A stretch of 12,729 bases of DNA from an uncultured Prevotellaceae bacterium (GCA_945827465.1 CALZOH010000083.1:1-12729); one strand, 5' to 3'. Counted from the first letter of the stretch, positions 1-8,069 are shown. Made by a program: numbers and translations. Notes: generated by a model not told the origin, from the sequence alone.

Positions 1-73
1 GTTAGCAGCCACCGCCTTTTGAGGTGTATCTGAGCGGCTTTCGCCGAACGCTTACACTGAAGAGAATTTAATA
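1..73. other. Unassigned left edge
   Basis: No gene can be supported here. All three plus-strand frames reach a stop early (positions 3-5, 18-20 and 31-33), so this could be the last few codons of a convergent plus-strand gene lying off the left edge, but nothing is recognisable. The minus strand has a 21-codon open stretch ending in TAA at 2-4, with a stop just upstream and no start codon. Confidence 0.4.
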
Positions 74-115
74 ATAAAGGCTGATTTCCTTTACAAATTG
101 GAAATCAGCCTTTAT
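74..115 (-). terminator. Terminator hairpin after glyA, possibly bidirectional
   Basis: A perfect 16-bp inverted repeat (74-89 against 100-115) encloses a 10-nt loop (90-99). It lies 17 nt beyond the glyA stop codon. Read on the minus strand, the stem ends in a U-rich tract that continues as UUAUUAAAUU, as expected of an intrinsic terminator closing the nadC-glyA cluster. The stem is symmetric and AT-rich at its base, so it could also end a convergent transcript from the left, although the plus-strand downstream side is less T-rich. Confidence 0.85.
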
Positions 116-132
116 GAAAAGTATAATAATGA

Positions 133-1413
133 TTAATACGCAAAAAGCGGATAGGCTTTCATTGTTTCATTTACTTCTGCTCGCACGGTATTAATAACGT
201 CTTCATTATACGGATCGTTGAGAACACGTTCAATAAGCGATGCAACCAACACCATGAGGTCTTCTTTACCACCACGCGTGGTGAGTGCCGGTGTACCTAA
301 ACGGATACCTGAAGTTTGGAAGGCACTACGAGAATCAAAAGGAACCATATTCTTATTGACCGTAATATCGGCTGAAACGAGTGCATTCTCGGCCACCTTA
401 CCCGTGAGATCTGGATATTTAGAACGTAGGTCAACCAACATGCTATGGTTATCTGTACCACCGCTAACAATATCGAATCCACGCTTCATGAGTTCATCAG
501 CTAAAGTAGCAGCATTCTTCTTAACTTGCAGAGCCCACTCTTTAAATTCTGGCTGAAGAGCTTCACCAAATGCGACAGCCTTAGCAGCTACTACATGCTC
601 AAGCGGACCACCCTGAGTTCCAGGGAACACTGCACTATCAAGCAAAGAACTCATCATACGCACTTCACCTTTCTTGGTAGTCTTTCCCCAAGGATTCTCA
701 AAGTCTTTTCCCAACAAGATAATACCTCCACGCGGACCTCTGAGGGTCTTATGAGTAGTAGATGTAACTATATGAGCAAATTTAAGAGGATTATCGAGTA
801 ATCCAGCTGCAATAAGTCCTGCCGGATGAGCCATATCAACCATAAAAATGGCACCAACCTTATCGGCAATCTCGCGCATACGGGCATAATCCCATTCACG
901 ACTATATGCAGATCCGCCACCCACAATAAGTTTGGGTTTGTGCTCAAGAGCAAGTTGTTCCATTTCATCATAGTCAACGCGACCGGTTTCTTTCTTCAGG
1001 TTATATCCAATAGGATTGTAGAGTATTCCTGATGTGTTGACCTTAGAACCATGAGAGAGATGACCTCCATGATCAAGATTCAAACCCATAAACGTATCGC
1101 CCGGATTAAGACAGGTCAAAAATACAGCTGCATTGGCCTGTGCTCCAGAATGAGGTTGGACGTTAGCATATTCGGCACTGAAAAGTTCCTTTACACGCTC
1201 AATGGCTAGAGTTTCACTACGGTCTACATTGATACAACCACCGTAATAACGGTGACCAGGATAGCCTTCGGCATACTTGTTAGTAAGGCATGAACCCATT
1301 GCCTCCAAAACTTGATCACTCACGAAGTTTTCAGAAGCAATTAATTCCATTCCTTTTAACTGACGCTGACGTTCAGCCTCAATAATGTTGAAAATTTCTG
1401 TATCTCTTTTCAT
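133..1413 (-). CDS. glyA: Serine hydroxymethyltransferase
   Basis: Cytosolic PLP enzyme that interconverts serine plus tetrahydrofolate with glycine plus 5,10-methylene-tetrahydrofolate, the main source of one-carbon units for thymidylate, purine and methionine synthesis. The 426-residue length is normal for bacterial SHMT. The PLP-lysine motif STTHKTLRGPRGG is present with the Schiff-base lysine at about residue 222; the cofactor-binding MVDMAHPAG (Asp193, His196), the N-terminal ELIASENF and the KYAEGYPGHRYYGG substrate loop are intact. The start is the ATG at 1411-1413, leading straight into the conserved N-terminus; no Shine-Dalgarno is visible, as usual in Bacteroidota. It is the last gene of the cluster, 33 nt after pyrI and before the hairpin at 74-115. 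I see no separate promoter in the gap. Identity is essentially certain. Confidence 0.98.
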   Translation of the reverse strand: MKRDTEIFNIIEAERQRQLKGMELIASENFVSDQVLEAMGSCLTNKYAEGYPGHRYYGGCINVDRSETLAIERVKELFSAEYANVQPHSGAQANAAVFLTCLNPGDTFMGLNLDHGGHLSHGSKVNTSGILYNPIGYNLKKETGRVDYDEMEQLALEHKPKLIVGGGSAYSREWDYARMREIADKVGAIFMVDMAHPAGLIAAGLLDNPLKFAHIVTSTTHKTLRGPRGGIILLGKDFENPWGKTTKKGEVRMMSSLLDSAVFPGTQGGPLEHVVAAKAVAFGEALQPEFKEWALQVKKNAATLADELMKRGFDIVSGGTDNHSMLVDLRSKYPDLTGKVAENALVSADITVNKNMVPFDSRSAFQTSGIRLGTPALTTRGGKEDLMVLVASLIERVLNDPYNEDVINTVRAEVNETMKAYPLFAY

Positions 1414-1446
1414 GTTATATGAATATATATATAAAGTTTAATTTGT

Positions 1447-1917
1447 CTAAACATTAGAAGGACTTACCAACCGCGCTTTTTCGAGTTTCTCCTCTTTCTC
1501 GCAATAATGACACTTTAGAACACCCTTCTCTTTATTAATTACATGGAAGATTGTCTTCATGGGTTCATTGTTGGTAATGCACTTCGGATTGGGGCATTGC
1601 ACAATGCCGTGCAGAGAGTCGGGCATTTGTACTTGCTTTTTTTCCACCACATCATAATCTTTGATGATGCAAAGGGTAACATTTGGCGAAACCACAGATA
1701 GCTGATTGATCTCCTCATCAGTAAAATATCGGTCAGCAATCTTGATAAGACTTTTCTTACCCATTTTCTTACTCTTGAGATTATACCCCACCGTAACAGG
1801 CGTTTTGATATTCTCCAAATGCAATAGGGCAACAACGGCCAATAGTTTACTGGAAGGAATGTGGTCAATAACTGTGCCGTTCTGAATGGCCGACACTTTT
1901 AATTCTTCTTTATTCAT
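1447..1917 (-). CDS. pyrI: Aspartate carbamoyltransferase regulatory chain
   Basis: Regulatory subunit of the class-B (E. coli-type) aspartate carbamoyltransferase holoenzyme. It binds nucleotide effectors (in E. coli ATP activates, CTP and UTP inhibit) and joins catalytic trimers through a zinc domain. The 156 residues are close to the 153 of E. coli PyrI. The N-terminal allosteric domain shows the NGTVIDHI segment (about 13-20), and the C-terminal domain carries the four zinc cysteines in two pairs, Cys108/Cys113 and Cys136/Cys139. Its start lies only 5 nt after the pyrB stop, implying co-expression with the catalytic chain. The presence of PyrI predicts that pyrimidine flux is feedback-controlled at the protein level in this organism; no attenuator-like structure is visible before pyrB. 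Confidence 0.97.
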   Translation of the reverse strand: MNKEELKVSAIQNGTVIDHIPSSKLLAVVALLHLENIKTPVTVGYNLKSKKMGKKSLIKIADRYFTDEEINQLSVVSPNVTLCIIKDYDVVEKKQVQMPDSLHGIVQCPNPKCITNNEPMKTIFHVINKEKGVLKCHYCEKEEKLEKARLVSPSNV

Positions 1918-1922
1918 GTCTG

Positions 1923-2867
1923 TTAATCAATGATGGTATTGTCGTTCAGAATTTGATCAAGTCCGATATTTAGAACATCACAAATCAATGCCTGACGTGC
2001 AAAAAGTCCGTTATGAGCCTGTTCAAAATAATAGGCATGCGGATTGCTGTCCACATCAATATTGATTTCATTCAATCTGGGTAGAGGGTGCAAAATTTTC
2101 ATATTGGATTTAGCTTTGCGAAGCATCTGATTACAAAGCAGATAGCTATCCTTCACACGCTCATACTCCATGAGATCAGTGAAACGCTCGCGCTGCACAC
2201 GGGTCATATAAAGAATATCTGCATCAGCAATTACATCTTCGTTGAAATCACGCGTTTCGAAATACTTTATATTTTGCTCTTCACAATAGATTTTATATTC
2301 CTCCGGCATTTCTAACTCTTTGGGAGCTATGAAATGAAAGGTCGGGTTAAAATGGCGCATTGCCATCAAGAGGGAGTGAACGGTACGACCATATTTCAGG
2401 TCTCCCACCAAATAGATATGCAAATTATCCAAATGTCCCTGAGTTTTGTAGATGGAATATAAATCAAGCATGGTTTGCGATGGATGTTGATTAGAGCCAT
2501 CGCCGGCATTGATGATGGGCACATCAGTTATTTCACTGGCATATTGTGCTGCACCTTCCAAAAAATGCCTCATCACAATGACGTCGGCATAATTGCTGAC
2601 CATCTTGATGGTGTCGTGAAGGGTTTCCCCTTTAGTAGAACTCGTTACCTTGGGGTCTGTAAACCCAATGATACGTGCCCCCAAACGATTGGCGGCCGTT
2701 TCAAAACTTAAACGAGTCCGAGTAGACGGTTCGAAGAAAAGAGTAGCCACCACTTTGCCCTCTAACAAGCGGCGATTGGTGTGTCGTTCAAACTCCTCCG
2801 ATAAACGGATGAGATATTGAATTTTCTCCTTGGAGAGATTGGCTAATGTAATGACGCTTCTGTTCAT
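1923..2867 (-). CDS. pyrB: Aspartate carbamoyltransferase catalytic chain
   Basis: Condenses carbamoyl phosphate and aspartate to N-carbamoyl-aspartate, the committed step of pyrimidine synthesis, in the cytosol. The 314 residues match the family's usual length. Active-site motifs are complete: FFEPSTRTRLSFE with the carbamoyl-phosphate loop STRTR at 48-52, SSTKGE with the loop lysine at 79 (borrowed by the neighbouring subunit in known structures), HPSQ at 128-131, the aspartate-domain RVQRERF at 223-229 and HPLPR at 260-264. The ATG at 2865-2867 gives the standard N-terminus (MNRSVITLANLSKE). It follows the phosphosugar mutase by 33 nt and precedes pyrI by 5 nt. The other pyrimidine genes are not in this window. 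Confidence 0.98.
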   Translation of the reverse strand: MNRSVITLANLSKEKIQYLIRLSEEFERHTNRRLLEGKVVATLFFEPSTRTRLSFETAANRLGARIIGFTDPKVTSSTKGETLHDTIKMVSNYADVIVMRHFLEGAAQYASEITDVPIINAGDGSNQHPSQTMLDLYSIYKTQGHLDNLHIYLVGDLKYGRTVHSLLMAMRHFNPTFHFIAPKELEMPEEYKIYCEEQNIKYFETRDFNEDVIADADILYMTRVQRERFTDLMEYERVKDSYLLCNQMLRKAKSNMKILHPLPRLNEINIDVDSNPHAYYFEQAHNGLFARQALICDVLNIGLDQILNDNTIID

Positions 2868-2900
2868 TCTGACAATAGAATAATGTAAAGTAACATTGAT

Positions 2901-4649
2901 TTATTCTAACCCTATTGACTTTCGGATGGCTTCCACTTTAGCTTCAGCCTCCTTTACGGCTGTTGCATAACCATCTGCCGAAGCCATAGTTCCTGTTGTT
3001 TCAACATAAAACTTGATTTTCGGCTCTGTTCCGGATGGGCGTATGCTCACGATCGTTCCGTCAGCGGTAAACCATTGGATAACGTTACTCGGTTCAGGCA
3101 TATCGATAACGGAAACGGTACCCTGAGCGTTAATAGCGTTGAGTGTCTTATAATCACGTACTTCTACTAATGGAGAACCCGCTAATTCCTTAACAGGATT
3201 ACTACGGAAGTCTTCCATCATGGCTTTGATTTCATCAGCACCTGATTTACCCGGTTTCACCACGCTAATTGCTTTATTGTAAGCAAATCCGTATTCCATA
3301 TAGATATCCATCAATACATCGTAAAGCGTCTTTCCCTGATCTTTGGCCCATGCACATATTTCAGCTAACAACGAACATGCTGAAACAGCATCTTTGTCGC
3401 GCACAAAATCTTCAGCCAGGAATCCATAAGATTCTTCTCCACCACCAATGTATTTCTTGATACCTTCATTCAGGCGAATTTGACGAGCAATCCACTTGAA
3501 TCCTGTGTAGCAATCATACAGTTCAATCCGATTCTTGCGAGCAATCTCTTTGATGAGGGCAGTTGTAACAATTGTTTTCACAATAAACTCGTTGCCTTTC
3601 ATCTGTCCTTGAGCTATACGATTCTTAATAATATAATATAGGAAAATCATACAAGTTTGATTTCCATTGATCAGAATCCATTCACCCTTACTGTCCTTAC
3701 AAGCCATACCCACGCGGTCTGCGTCAGGGTCACTGGCCATTATAATATCAGCATTGATATCCTTAGCTAATTTGAGTGCCAATGTTAGTGCTTCTGCATT
3801 CTCCGGATTCGGACTAATTACGGTTGGGAAGTTACCATCTTTAACCATTTGTTCCGGAACACAATGAACATTCTCAAAGCCCCATAACTGCAACGAACGA
3901 GGAATCAGTTTCATTCCAGTTCCATGAATCGGAGTATATACAATGCTCAAGTCTTTTTGACGTTTGATACAAGCCGGATCAATAGAAATAGTGTGAACAG
4001 CATCTAAATATGCTTTGTCAATATCTTCACCTACAACTGTAATCAGTTCTTTGTTTCCCTCAAACTTAATATCGGCCACATTCACCTTGTTGACTTCGTC
4101 AATAATTCCCTTGTCGTGAGGAGCCAACACTTGTGCACCATCGTCCCAGTATGCCTTATAACCGTTGTATTCTTTCGGATTATGACTTGCAGTAAGAATA
4201 ATACCGCTTTGACAGTGCAGATGACGAATAGCAAACGACATTTCAGGCGTTGGGCGCATATCGTCAAACAAATATACATGAATGCCATTGGCTGAAAATA
4301 TATTGGCACACGTCTCAGCAAACAATTGGCTGTTGTTGCGGCAGTCATAACCGATGACAACTGAAATATCAGTTTTACCAGCAAAACTTTTATTAAGGTA
4401 GTTAGCCAAGCCTTGAGTGGCAGCACCAACCGTGTAGATGTTCATACGGTTTGTACCCGGTCCCATAATGCCACGCAGACCGCCTGTTCCAAATTCCAAA
4501 CTACGATAAAAAGAGTCTATCAACTCTGTTTTATCTGTATTTTCAAGCATTTGCTTTACTTCTTTTTTTGTAGCTTCATCATAAAGAGGAGAGTTCAACC
4601 ACTCTGAAGCTTTTTGCTCGCACTGCAGAATCAATTCTTTATTTTCCAT
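2901..4649 (-). CDS. Phosphoglucomutase/phosphomannomutase (alpha-D-phosphohexomutase, PgcA-type)
   Basis: Interconverts hexose 1- and 6-phosphates (glucose, probably also mannose), feeding nucleotide-sugar and glycan synthesis or glycogen breakdown. At 582 residues it fits the longer PgcA/PGM2-like branch, not the roughly 450-residue ManB/GlmM branch. All four domain signatures are intact: phosphoserine loop TASHNP (153-158, Ser155 as phosphate carrier), metal loop DPDADR (307-312), sugar-specificity loop GGGEES (402-407) and phosphate-binding RPSGTEPK (537-544). No signal peptide, so cytosolic. It sits 50 nt after the dipeptidase gene and 33 nt before pyrB in the same direction. Substrate preference cannot be settled from motifs; glucose and mannose phosphates are both plausible. 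Confidence 0.93.
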   Translation of the reverse strand: MENKELILQCEQKASEWLNSPLYDEATKKEVKQMLENTDKTELIDSFYRSLEFGTGGLRGIMGPGTNRMNIYTVGAATQGLANYLNKSFAGKTDISVVIGYDCRNNSQLFAETCANIFSANGIHVYLFDDMRPTPEMSFAIRHLHCQSGIILTASHNPKEYNGYKAYWDDGAQVLAPHDKGIIDEVNKVNVADIKFEGNKELITVVGEDIDKAYLDAVHTISIDPACIKRQKDLSIVYTPIHGTGMKLIPRSLQLWGFENVHCVPEQMVKDGNFPTVISPNPENAEALTLALKLAKDINADIIMASDPDADRVGMACKDSKGEWILINGNQTCMIFLYYIIKNRIAQGQMKGNEFIVKTIVTTALIKEIARKNRIELYDCYTGFKWIARQIRLNEGIKKYIGGGEESYGFLAEDFVRDKDAVSACSLLAEICAWAKDQGKTLYDVLMDIYMEYGFAYNKAISVVKPGKSGADEIKAMMEDFRSNPVKELAGSPLVEVRDYKTLNAINAQGTVSVIDMPEPSNVIQWFTADGTIVSIRPSGTEPKIKFYVETTGTMASADGYATAVKEAEAKVEAIRKSIGLE

Positions 4650-4699
4650 TGCTTCGTTATTTAGAACATTAATATATTTATCTGTGTATTGTTAATGAA

Positions 4700-6352
4700 T
4701 TATGGTACTTGATATTTCGTACCAGATTCTTTAATTATTCGTTCACGGGTTGCGTCGGGATAACCAACGTTCTTGACAGGTGCACCTATACCATCAGGAG
4801 TACGTTTGAATACACCATTCTCCTCTGGTTTAACTACCATATCATTATATTTTACGATAAGATATTCTCCTAATTTTATCCATCTTGCCAACATAGCATC
4901 AGCCGTTTCACACGAATAATCTGTGAGATAAGCAACTGCACTTTGAGGATTGGAAGCATAGAGTTGTTTGGCCTTTTCTTCAACTTCTCCTTGGCGAGAA
5001 AAATAGGAATCTTCTAATTCCACTTGTACTTTTCTCAAATCATCGAATAGTAAGGAGAAACGCGGATAAACCATATTTGCAACCCAGTTACATACCCAAA
5101 AAGCAGATTTGAGTGAAAACGTAACATCATCACCAAATTCTTTCGTATAGCAAGAAGGCGCCTTAGTGGCACAACAATATACCGGCGTAAAGGCAACCAT
5201 TTTTGAATCATCATTACCGAACCAAAGTACGCCGCCAATAGGATTTGGAAGGAATGAGCGCATTTGGGCAACAAATGTAAAAGAAGATTGCTGAGTTCCG
5301 ATTGGTCGCTCATTGAAATAATTCTTTCCTTGGTAACTCCAAGTGAGTGGACGAGGACGATAAGGGGAGAGATAGGCCCCAACACCCGGATCTTTTCTCA
5401 TGTCCAACGGAGTATCTTCATATTGGTCGCGCATACTTTCTTCTATATCTCTTACCGACAACTTTCTATTGGGCTTCATAAACAATGGAAAAGGCTCGGC
5501 TTTTAAATCTTTACCACTGGCATAATCCAAGTAGGCATCCATGCCATTTGCCCAACGATTAAAGAAACTCCAGGCACGTGCTTCACAGAAGCGGGCACCA
5601 CCAAAAGTAATCGGGCAATATGTATTGGCAAAATCAAAATCTTCATCCTTCCCTTGATACCATCCTTTTTTGCGTGCAAACGAAACAATATCCTTTGCAT
5701 ATCGGCAATCTTTCTTATTATAGTGCATAAACCGATGAATACGACTTTGGTTGGAATGAGCAGAAATACAATCATCAGGTATGCGAACGGCTACCCATAA
5801 AGCACCTTTCACTCCAGGACCTTTTCCAACCATTTCCATCACCCAAACTTCATTCGGATCTGCGATTGTAAAGGATTCACCTTCGCTGGCATATCCATAT
5901 TTCTCTACCAAACCAGTCATTACCTCAATAGCCTCAATGGCTGTTTTACTGCGTTGTAAGGTAATATAGATCATGCTACCATAATCAAGGAAAGCAGTTG
6001 TATCTACTAACTCTTCACGACCACCAAAAGTAGTTTCTGCCACCGTCACTTGATGTTCGTTCATATTCCCCACAACATTATAGGTTTCCGATGCTTCAGC
6101 AATATCACCCACATATTTGTTGGTTTCCCAATTAAATACCTTTCTCACACTTCCCTTAGGATGTTTTCCTGCAGAAAAATGTTGCATAATACCATAACAA
6201 CCGTAGCTGTCAGCACTGTAAGAAACAATCACACTACCATCTGTTGAGGCATTACGTCCTACGATAAGATTAGTACATGCTGCCATCTTTAATGTACCTA
6301 CAGTGCCCAAAGTGACAACCGTCAATAATAAGAGTCTTAACTTATTCATCAT
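4700..6352 (-). CDS. Secreted C69-family dipeptidase (Ntn hydrolase)
   Basis: Family C69 (PepD-like, formerly U34) enzymes are N-terminal-nucleophile hydrolases that cleave dipeptides with the thiol of a Cys exposed after removal of a short prosequence. This 550-residue protein begins with a hydrophobic signal-like segment (about 4-21) running into MAACTNLIVGRNASTDGS. The Cys at 26 is in the position expected of the catalytic nucleophile, since family members start their mature chain with CT-VLVG-like sequence. The later WVMEMVG and ITFGGARFCEAR segments also look typical of the family. The protein is therefore likely periplasmic. MAAC also loosely resembles a lipobox, but the fit to the C69 mature N-terminus is better. 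The first of two adjacent ATGs (6350-6352, 6347-6349) is used. It is 23 nt after nadC and is the only exported product in an otherwise cytosolic biosynthetic cluster. Confidence 0.88.
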   Translation of the reverse strand: MMNKLRLLLLTVVTLGTVGTLKMAACTNLIVGRNASTDGSVIVSYSADSYGCYGIMQHFSAGKHPKGSVRKVFNWETNKYVGDIAEASETYNVVGNMNEHQVTVAETTFGGREELVDTTAFLDYGSMIYITLQRSKTAIEAIEVMTGLVEKYGYASEGESFTIADPNEVWVMEMVGKGPGVKGALWVAVRIPDDCISAHSNQSRIHRFMHYNKKDCRYAKDIVSFARKKGWYQGKDEDFDFANTYCPITFGGARFCEARAWSFFNRWANGMDAYLDYASGKDLKAEPFPLFMKPNRKLSVRDIEESMRDQYEDTPLDMRKDPGVGAYLSPYRPRPLTWSYQGKNYFNERPIGTQQSSFTFVAQMRSFLPNPIGGVLWFGNDDSKMVAFTPVYCCATKAPSCYTKEFGDDVTFSLKSAFWVCNWVANMVYPRFSLLFDDLRKVQVELEDSYFSRQGEVEEKAKQLYASNPQSAVAYLTDYSCETADAMLARWIKLGEYLIVKYNDMVVKPEENGVFKRTPDGIGAPVKNVGYPDATRERIIKESGTKYQVP

Positions 6353-6375
6353 ATAAATGTACTATTCATGATACG

Positions 6376-7224
6376 TTAACATGCCTTGAATGAAAGATCC
6401 AGCCCTTTTACTGAATGGGTAAGAGCTCCCACCGACACAAAATCAACCCCACATTCTGCATAGTTTCTGATTGTTTCGAGCGTGATACCCCCACTCGATT
6501 CTGTTTCATAACGTCCGCCAATCATTTCTACTGCTTTGCGAGTCAATTCAGGTGTAAAATTATCGAGCATAATCCGATCAACGCCACCTTTATTCAGCAC
6601 TTGCTGCAATTCATCGATTGAACGAACTTCTATTTCAATTTTAAGGTTCAAATTTCGTTCTTCCAAATACTGATGACAGCGTTCTATGGCTTGAGAAATA
6701 CCTCCTGCAAAATCAACATGGTTATCTTTAAGAAGTATCATGTCAAAGAGTCCAATTCTATGATTCGTTCCACCACCAATCTTAACAGCTTCTTTCTCCA
6801 GGATACGCATACCCGGAGTTGTTTTTCGGGTATCAAGAACACGGGTCTTTGTTCCCTTCAATTGTTCCATATATCGATGAGTCATGGTTGCTATTCCGCT
6901 CATTCGTTGCATAATGTTCAGCATTAATCTTTCGGTCTGGAGCAAACTTCTGATCTTTCCGCTTACAATAAAAGCAACATCTCCGGGCTTAACAACACTT
7001 CCATCCTCAATGAAAACTTCCATTTTCAGTTCCGGATCAAACTTATGAAACACTTTACGGGCAATATCAACACCTGCTAAAATCCCCGCCTCTTTTACTA
7101 ATAGTTTTGACTTGCCTACAGCTGTCTCAGGAATACAGCAAAGTGTTGTATGATCACCATCACCGATATCTTCGGCAAAAGCCAAATCAAAAAGTCGGTC
7201 TTCTAACTCATCAACGCTATACAT
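6376..7224 (-). CDS. nadC: Nicotinate-nucleotide pyrophosphorylase (quinolinate phosphoribosyltransferase)
   Basis: Converts quinolinate and PRPP to nicotinate mononucleotide, CO2 and pyrophosphate, the point where de novo NAD synthesis joins the shared pathway; cytosolic. The 282-residue length is typical. Type II PRTase motifs are complete: DTRKTTPG (131-138), the lysine-containing KEAVKIGGGTNHR (144-156), LLKDNH (164-169), the acidic EIEVRS (197-202), MLDNF (219-223), ESSGGI (242-247) and SVGALTHS (264-271). It is the first gene of the minus-strand cluster, about 30 nt downstream of the likely promoter at 7261-7292 and separated from rpmA by a terminator. nadA and nadB, which make quinolinate, are not in this window. 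Confidence 0.97.
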   Translation of the reverse strand: MYSVDELEDRLFDLAFAEDIGDGDHTTLCCIPETAVGKSKLLVKEAGILAGVDIARKVFHKFDPELKMEVFIEDGSVVKPGDVAFIVSGKIRSLLQTERLMLNIMQRMSGIATMTHRYMEQLKGTKTRVLDTRKTTPGMRILEKEAVKIGGGTNHRIGLFDMILLKDNHVDFAGGISQAIERCHQYLEERNLNLKIEIEVRSIDELQQVLNKGGVDRIMLDNFTPELTRKAVEMIGGRYETESSGGITLETIRNYAECGVDFVSVGALTHSVKGLDLSFKAC

Positions 7225-7260
7225 AATATATATGGATTCTATCTTTAGTTAATTATTAAG

Positions 7261-7292
7261 CAAAAATAAATCTTTCTTCTTGGATGTTGAAA
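7261..7292 (-). promoter_or_regulatory. Bacteroidota-type promoter of the nadC cluster
   Basis: Read on the minus strand, TATTTTTG (7261-7268) matches the Bacteroidota -7 element TAnnTTTG exactly. TTTC (7289-7292) lies 20 bp upstream where TTTG is expected, a 3-of-4 match. The position, between the rpmA terminator and nadC with a leader of about 30 nt, supports it. The match is by eye. Confidence 0.65.
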
Positions 7293-7321
7293 TTTTCCAC
7301 CCAAAAAAGACTGATAAAAGA

Positions 7322-7357
7322 AAAGAGGTTACATCCTTTAACAGATGCAACCTCTTT
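7322..7357 (-). terminator. Intrinsic terminator after rpmA
   Basis: A 14-bp stem (7322-7335 against 7344-7357) with an 8-nt loop lies 19 nt past the rpmA stop. The single imperfect position is a G-U pair in the minus-strand RNA but an A-C mismatch in plus-strand RNA. In the minus direction it runs into UUUUCUUUUAU, so it works best as the rplU-rpmA terminator and separates that operon from nadC. Confidence 0.87.
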
Positions 7358-7376
7358 CTATGAATTGAGTGAACAT

Positions 7377-7649
7377 TTATGCTTCTGATTGAATAGCTGA
7401 TGCTTCAACATAAACAACACTGCGATTACGACTATCAGAGCGGAACTTAACAATACCGTCTGCTAAAGCATACAAGGTATGGTCACTTCCCATTCCAACA
7501 TTCTTTCCGGGATAGTGAACTGTTCCTCTTTGGCGTACTAAAACATTGCCTGCGATGCAAGCTTGTCCACCCCAAATCTTAACACCTAATCGTTTTGACG
7601 CTGATTCGCGACCGTTCTTAGAACTACCTACACCTTTTTTATGTGCCAT
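7377..7649 (-). CDS. rpmA: 50S ribosomal protein bL27
   Basis: Component of the large ribosomal subunit whose N-terminal tail reaches towards the peptidyl-transferase centre. The 90 residues and the sequence MAHKKGVGSSKNGRES...RLGVKIWGGQACIAGNVLVRQRGT...PGKNVGMGSDHTLYAL are diagnostic. The protein starts directly at MAHKK, without the cleavable N-terminal extension known from many Firmicutes. It follows rplU by 20 nt, the usual bL21-bL27 pairing, and is followed by the terminator at 7322-7357. No Shine-Dalgarno is seen; an A-rich stretch precedes the ATG at 7647-7649. Confidence 0.98.
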   Translation of the reverse strand: MAHKKGVGSSKNGRESASKRLGVKIWGGQACIAGNVLVRQRGTVHYPGKNVGMGSDHTLYALADGIVKFRSDSRNRSVVYVEASAIQSEA

Positions 7650-7669
7650 TTTCTTCTAATTTTTTAGGA

Positions 7670-7987
7670 TTAAGCAATAATTTGTTTGATTGTCAATTCG
7701 GTAAATTGCTGGCGATGACCATTGCGCTTGCGAGAGTCCTTACGACGTTTCATGTGGAATACAATTACCTTCTCACCTTTAACGAGCGGACAATTTACTT
7801 CACAAACTACTTTTGCGCCATCTACTGCAGGAGTACCTACTGAAATGGTTCCTTCTTTGTCAACAAGAAGAACGTTGTCAAACTCTAATGTCTGACCGGA
7901 TTCAGCGTTCTGGATATGGTGAACAAAGATCTTTTTGCCTTCTTCTACCTTGAACTGCTGTCCATTAATACTTACAATTGCGTACAT
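7670..7987 (-). CDS. rplU: 50S ribosomal protein bL21
   Basis: Large-subunit protein that binds 23S rRNA. The 105 residues are normal for the family: an MYAIVSINGQQFKVEEG N-terminus, a central beta domain, and the basic signature HMKRRKDSRKRNGHRQ (about 78-93) near the C-terminus. It is the first gene of the rplU-rpmA operon. A near-perfect promoter (8070-8100) lies upstream and the roughly 75-nt leader can fold (8009-8057), which suggests control at the leader level as known for several ribosomal-protein operons. Confidence 0.98.
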   Translation of the reverse strand: MYAIVSINGQQFKVEEGKKIFVHHIQNAESGQTLEFDNVLLVDKEGTISVGTPAVDGAKVVCEVNCPLVKGEKVIVFHMKRRKDSRKRNGHRQQFTELTIKQIIA

Positions 7988-8008
7988 TTAATTCTATTTT
8001 AACGCTTG

Positions 8009-8057
8009 TCCGAAAGGCGAATCTCTTCGTGAGACTGCTTGCTTGAGCCCTATCGGA
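8009..8057 (-). ncRNA. Candidate structured leader of rplU-rpmA
   Basis: In minus-strand RNA the segment 8049-8057 can pair with 8009-8017 to form an outer stem of 8 pairs with one U-U mismatch (UCCGA-U-AGG against CCU-U-UCGGA). Inside lies a second hairpin, AGUCUC-ACGAA-GAGAUU (8031-8036 with 8020-8025, loop 8026-8030), leaving an unpaired purine- and C-rich side loop. The structure sits wholly within the leader, about 20 nt before the rplU ATG. L21 leaders are established in Firmicutes; whether this is a Bacteroidota counterpart is inference. Pairing was found by eye, without energy calculation. Confidence 0.45.
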
Positions 8058-8069
8058 TAAAATCGAGTG

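Noticed and set aside
1..73. Small minus-strand ORF (about 21 codons) ending in TAA at 2-4
   Set aside because: A stop lies immediately upstream in frame, there is no start codon, and it lies just beyond the glyA terminator.
1414..1446. Internal promoter before glyA in the TATATATA-rich gap
   Set aside because: The AT repeat resembles a -10 box by composition only; the TTTG elements used by Bacteroidota are missing.
4413..4607. Antisense and alternate-frame open reading frames inside the housekeeping genes, such as this one
   Set aside because: They overlap well-conserved genes, show no recognisable protein features and follow from codon composition of the real frame.
4650..4699. Internal promoter before the phosphohexomutase gene
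   Set aside because: The 50-nt gap is AT-rich, but I found no TAnnTTTG with an upstream TTTG at a fitting distance.
8009..8066. Trp-type or amino-acid attenuator peptide in the rplU leader
   Set aside because: The leader has no short ORF with repeated codons and no terminator hairpin with a U tract before rplU.
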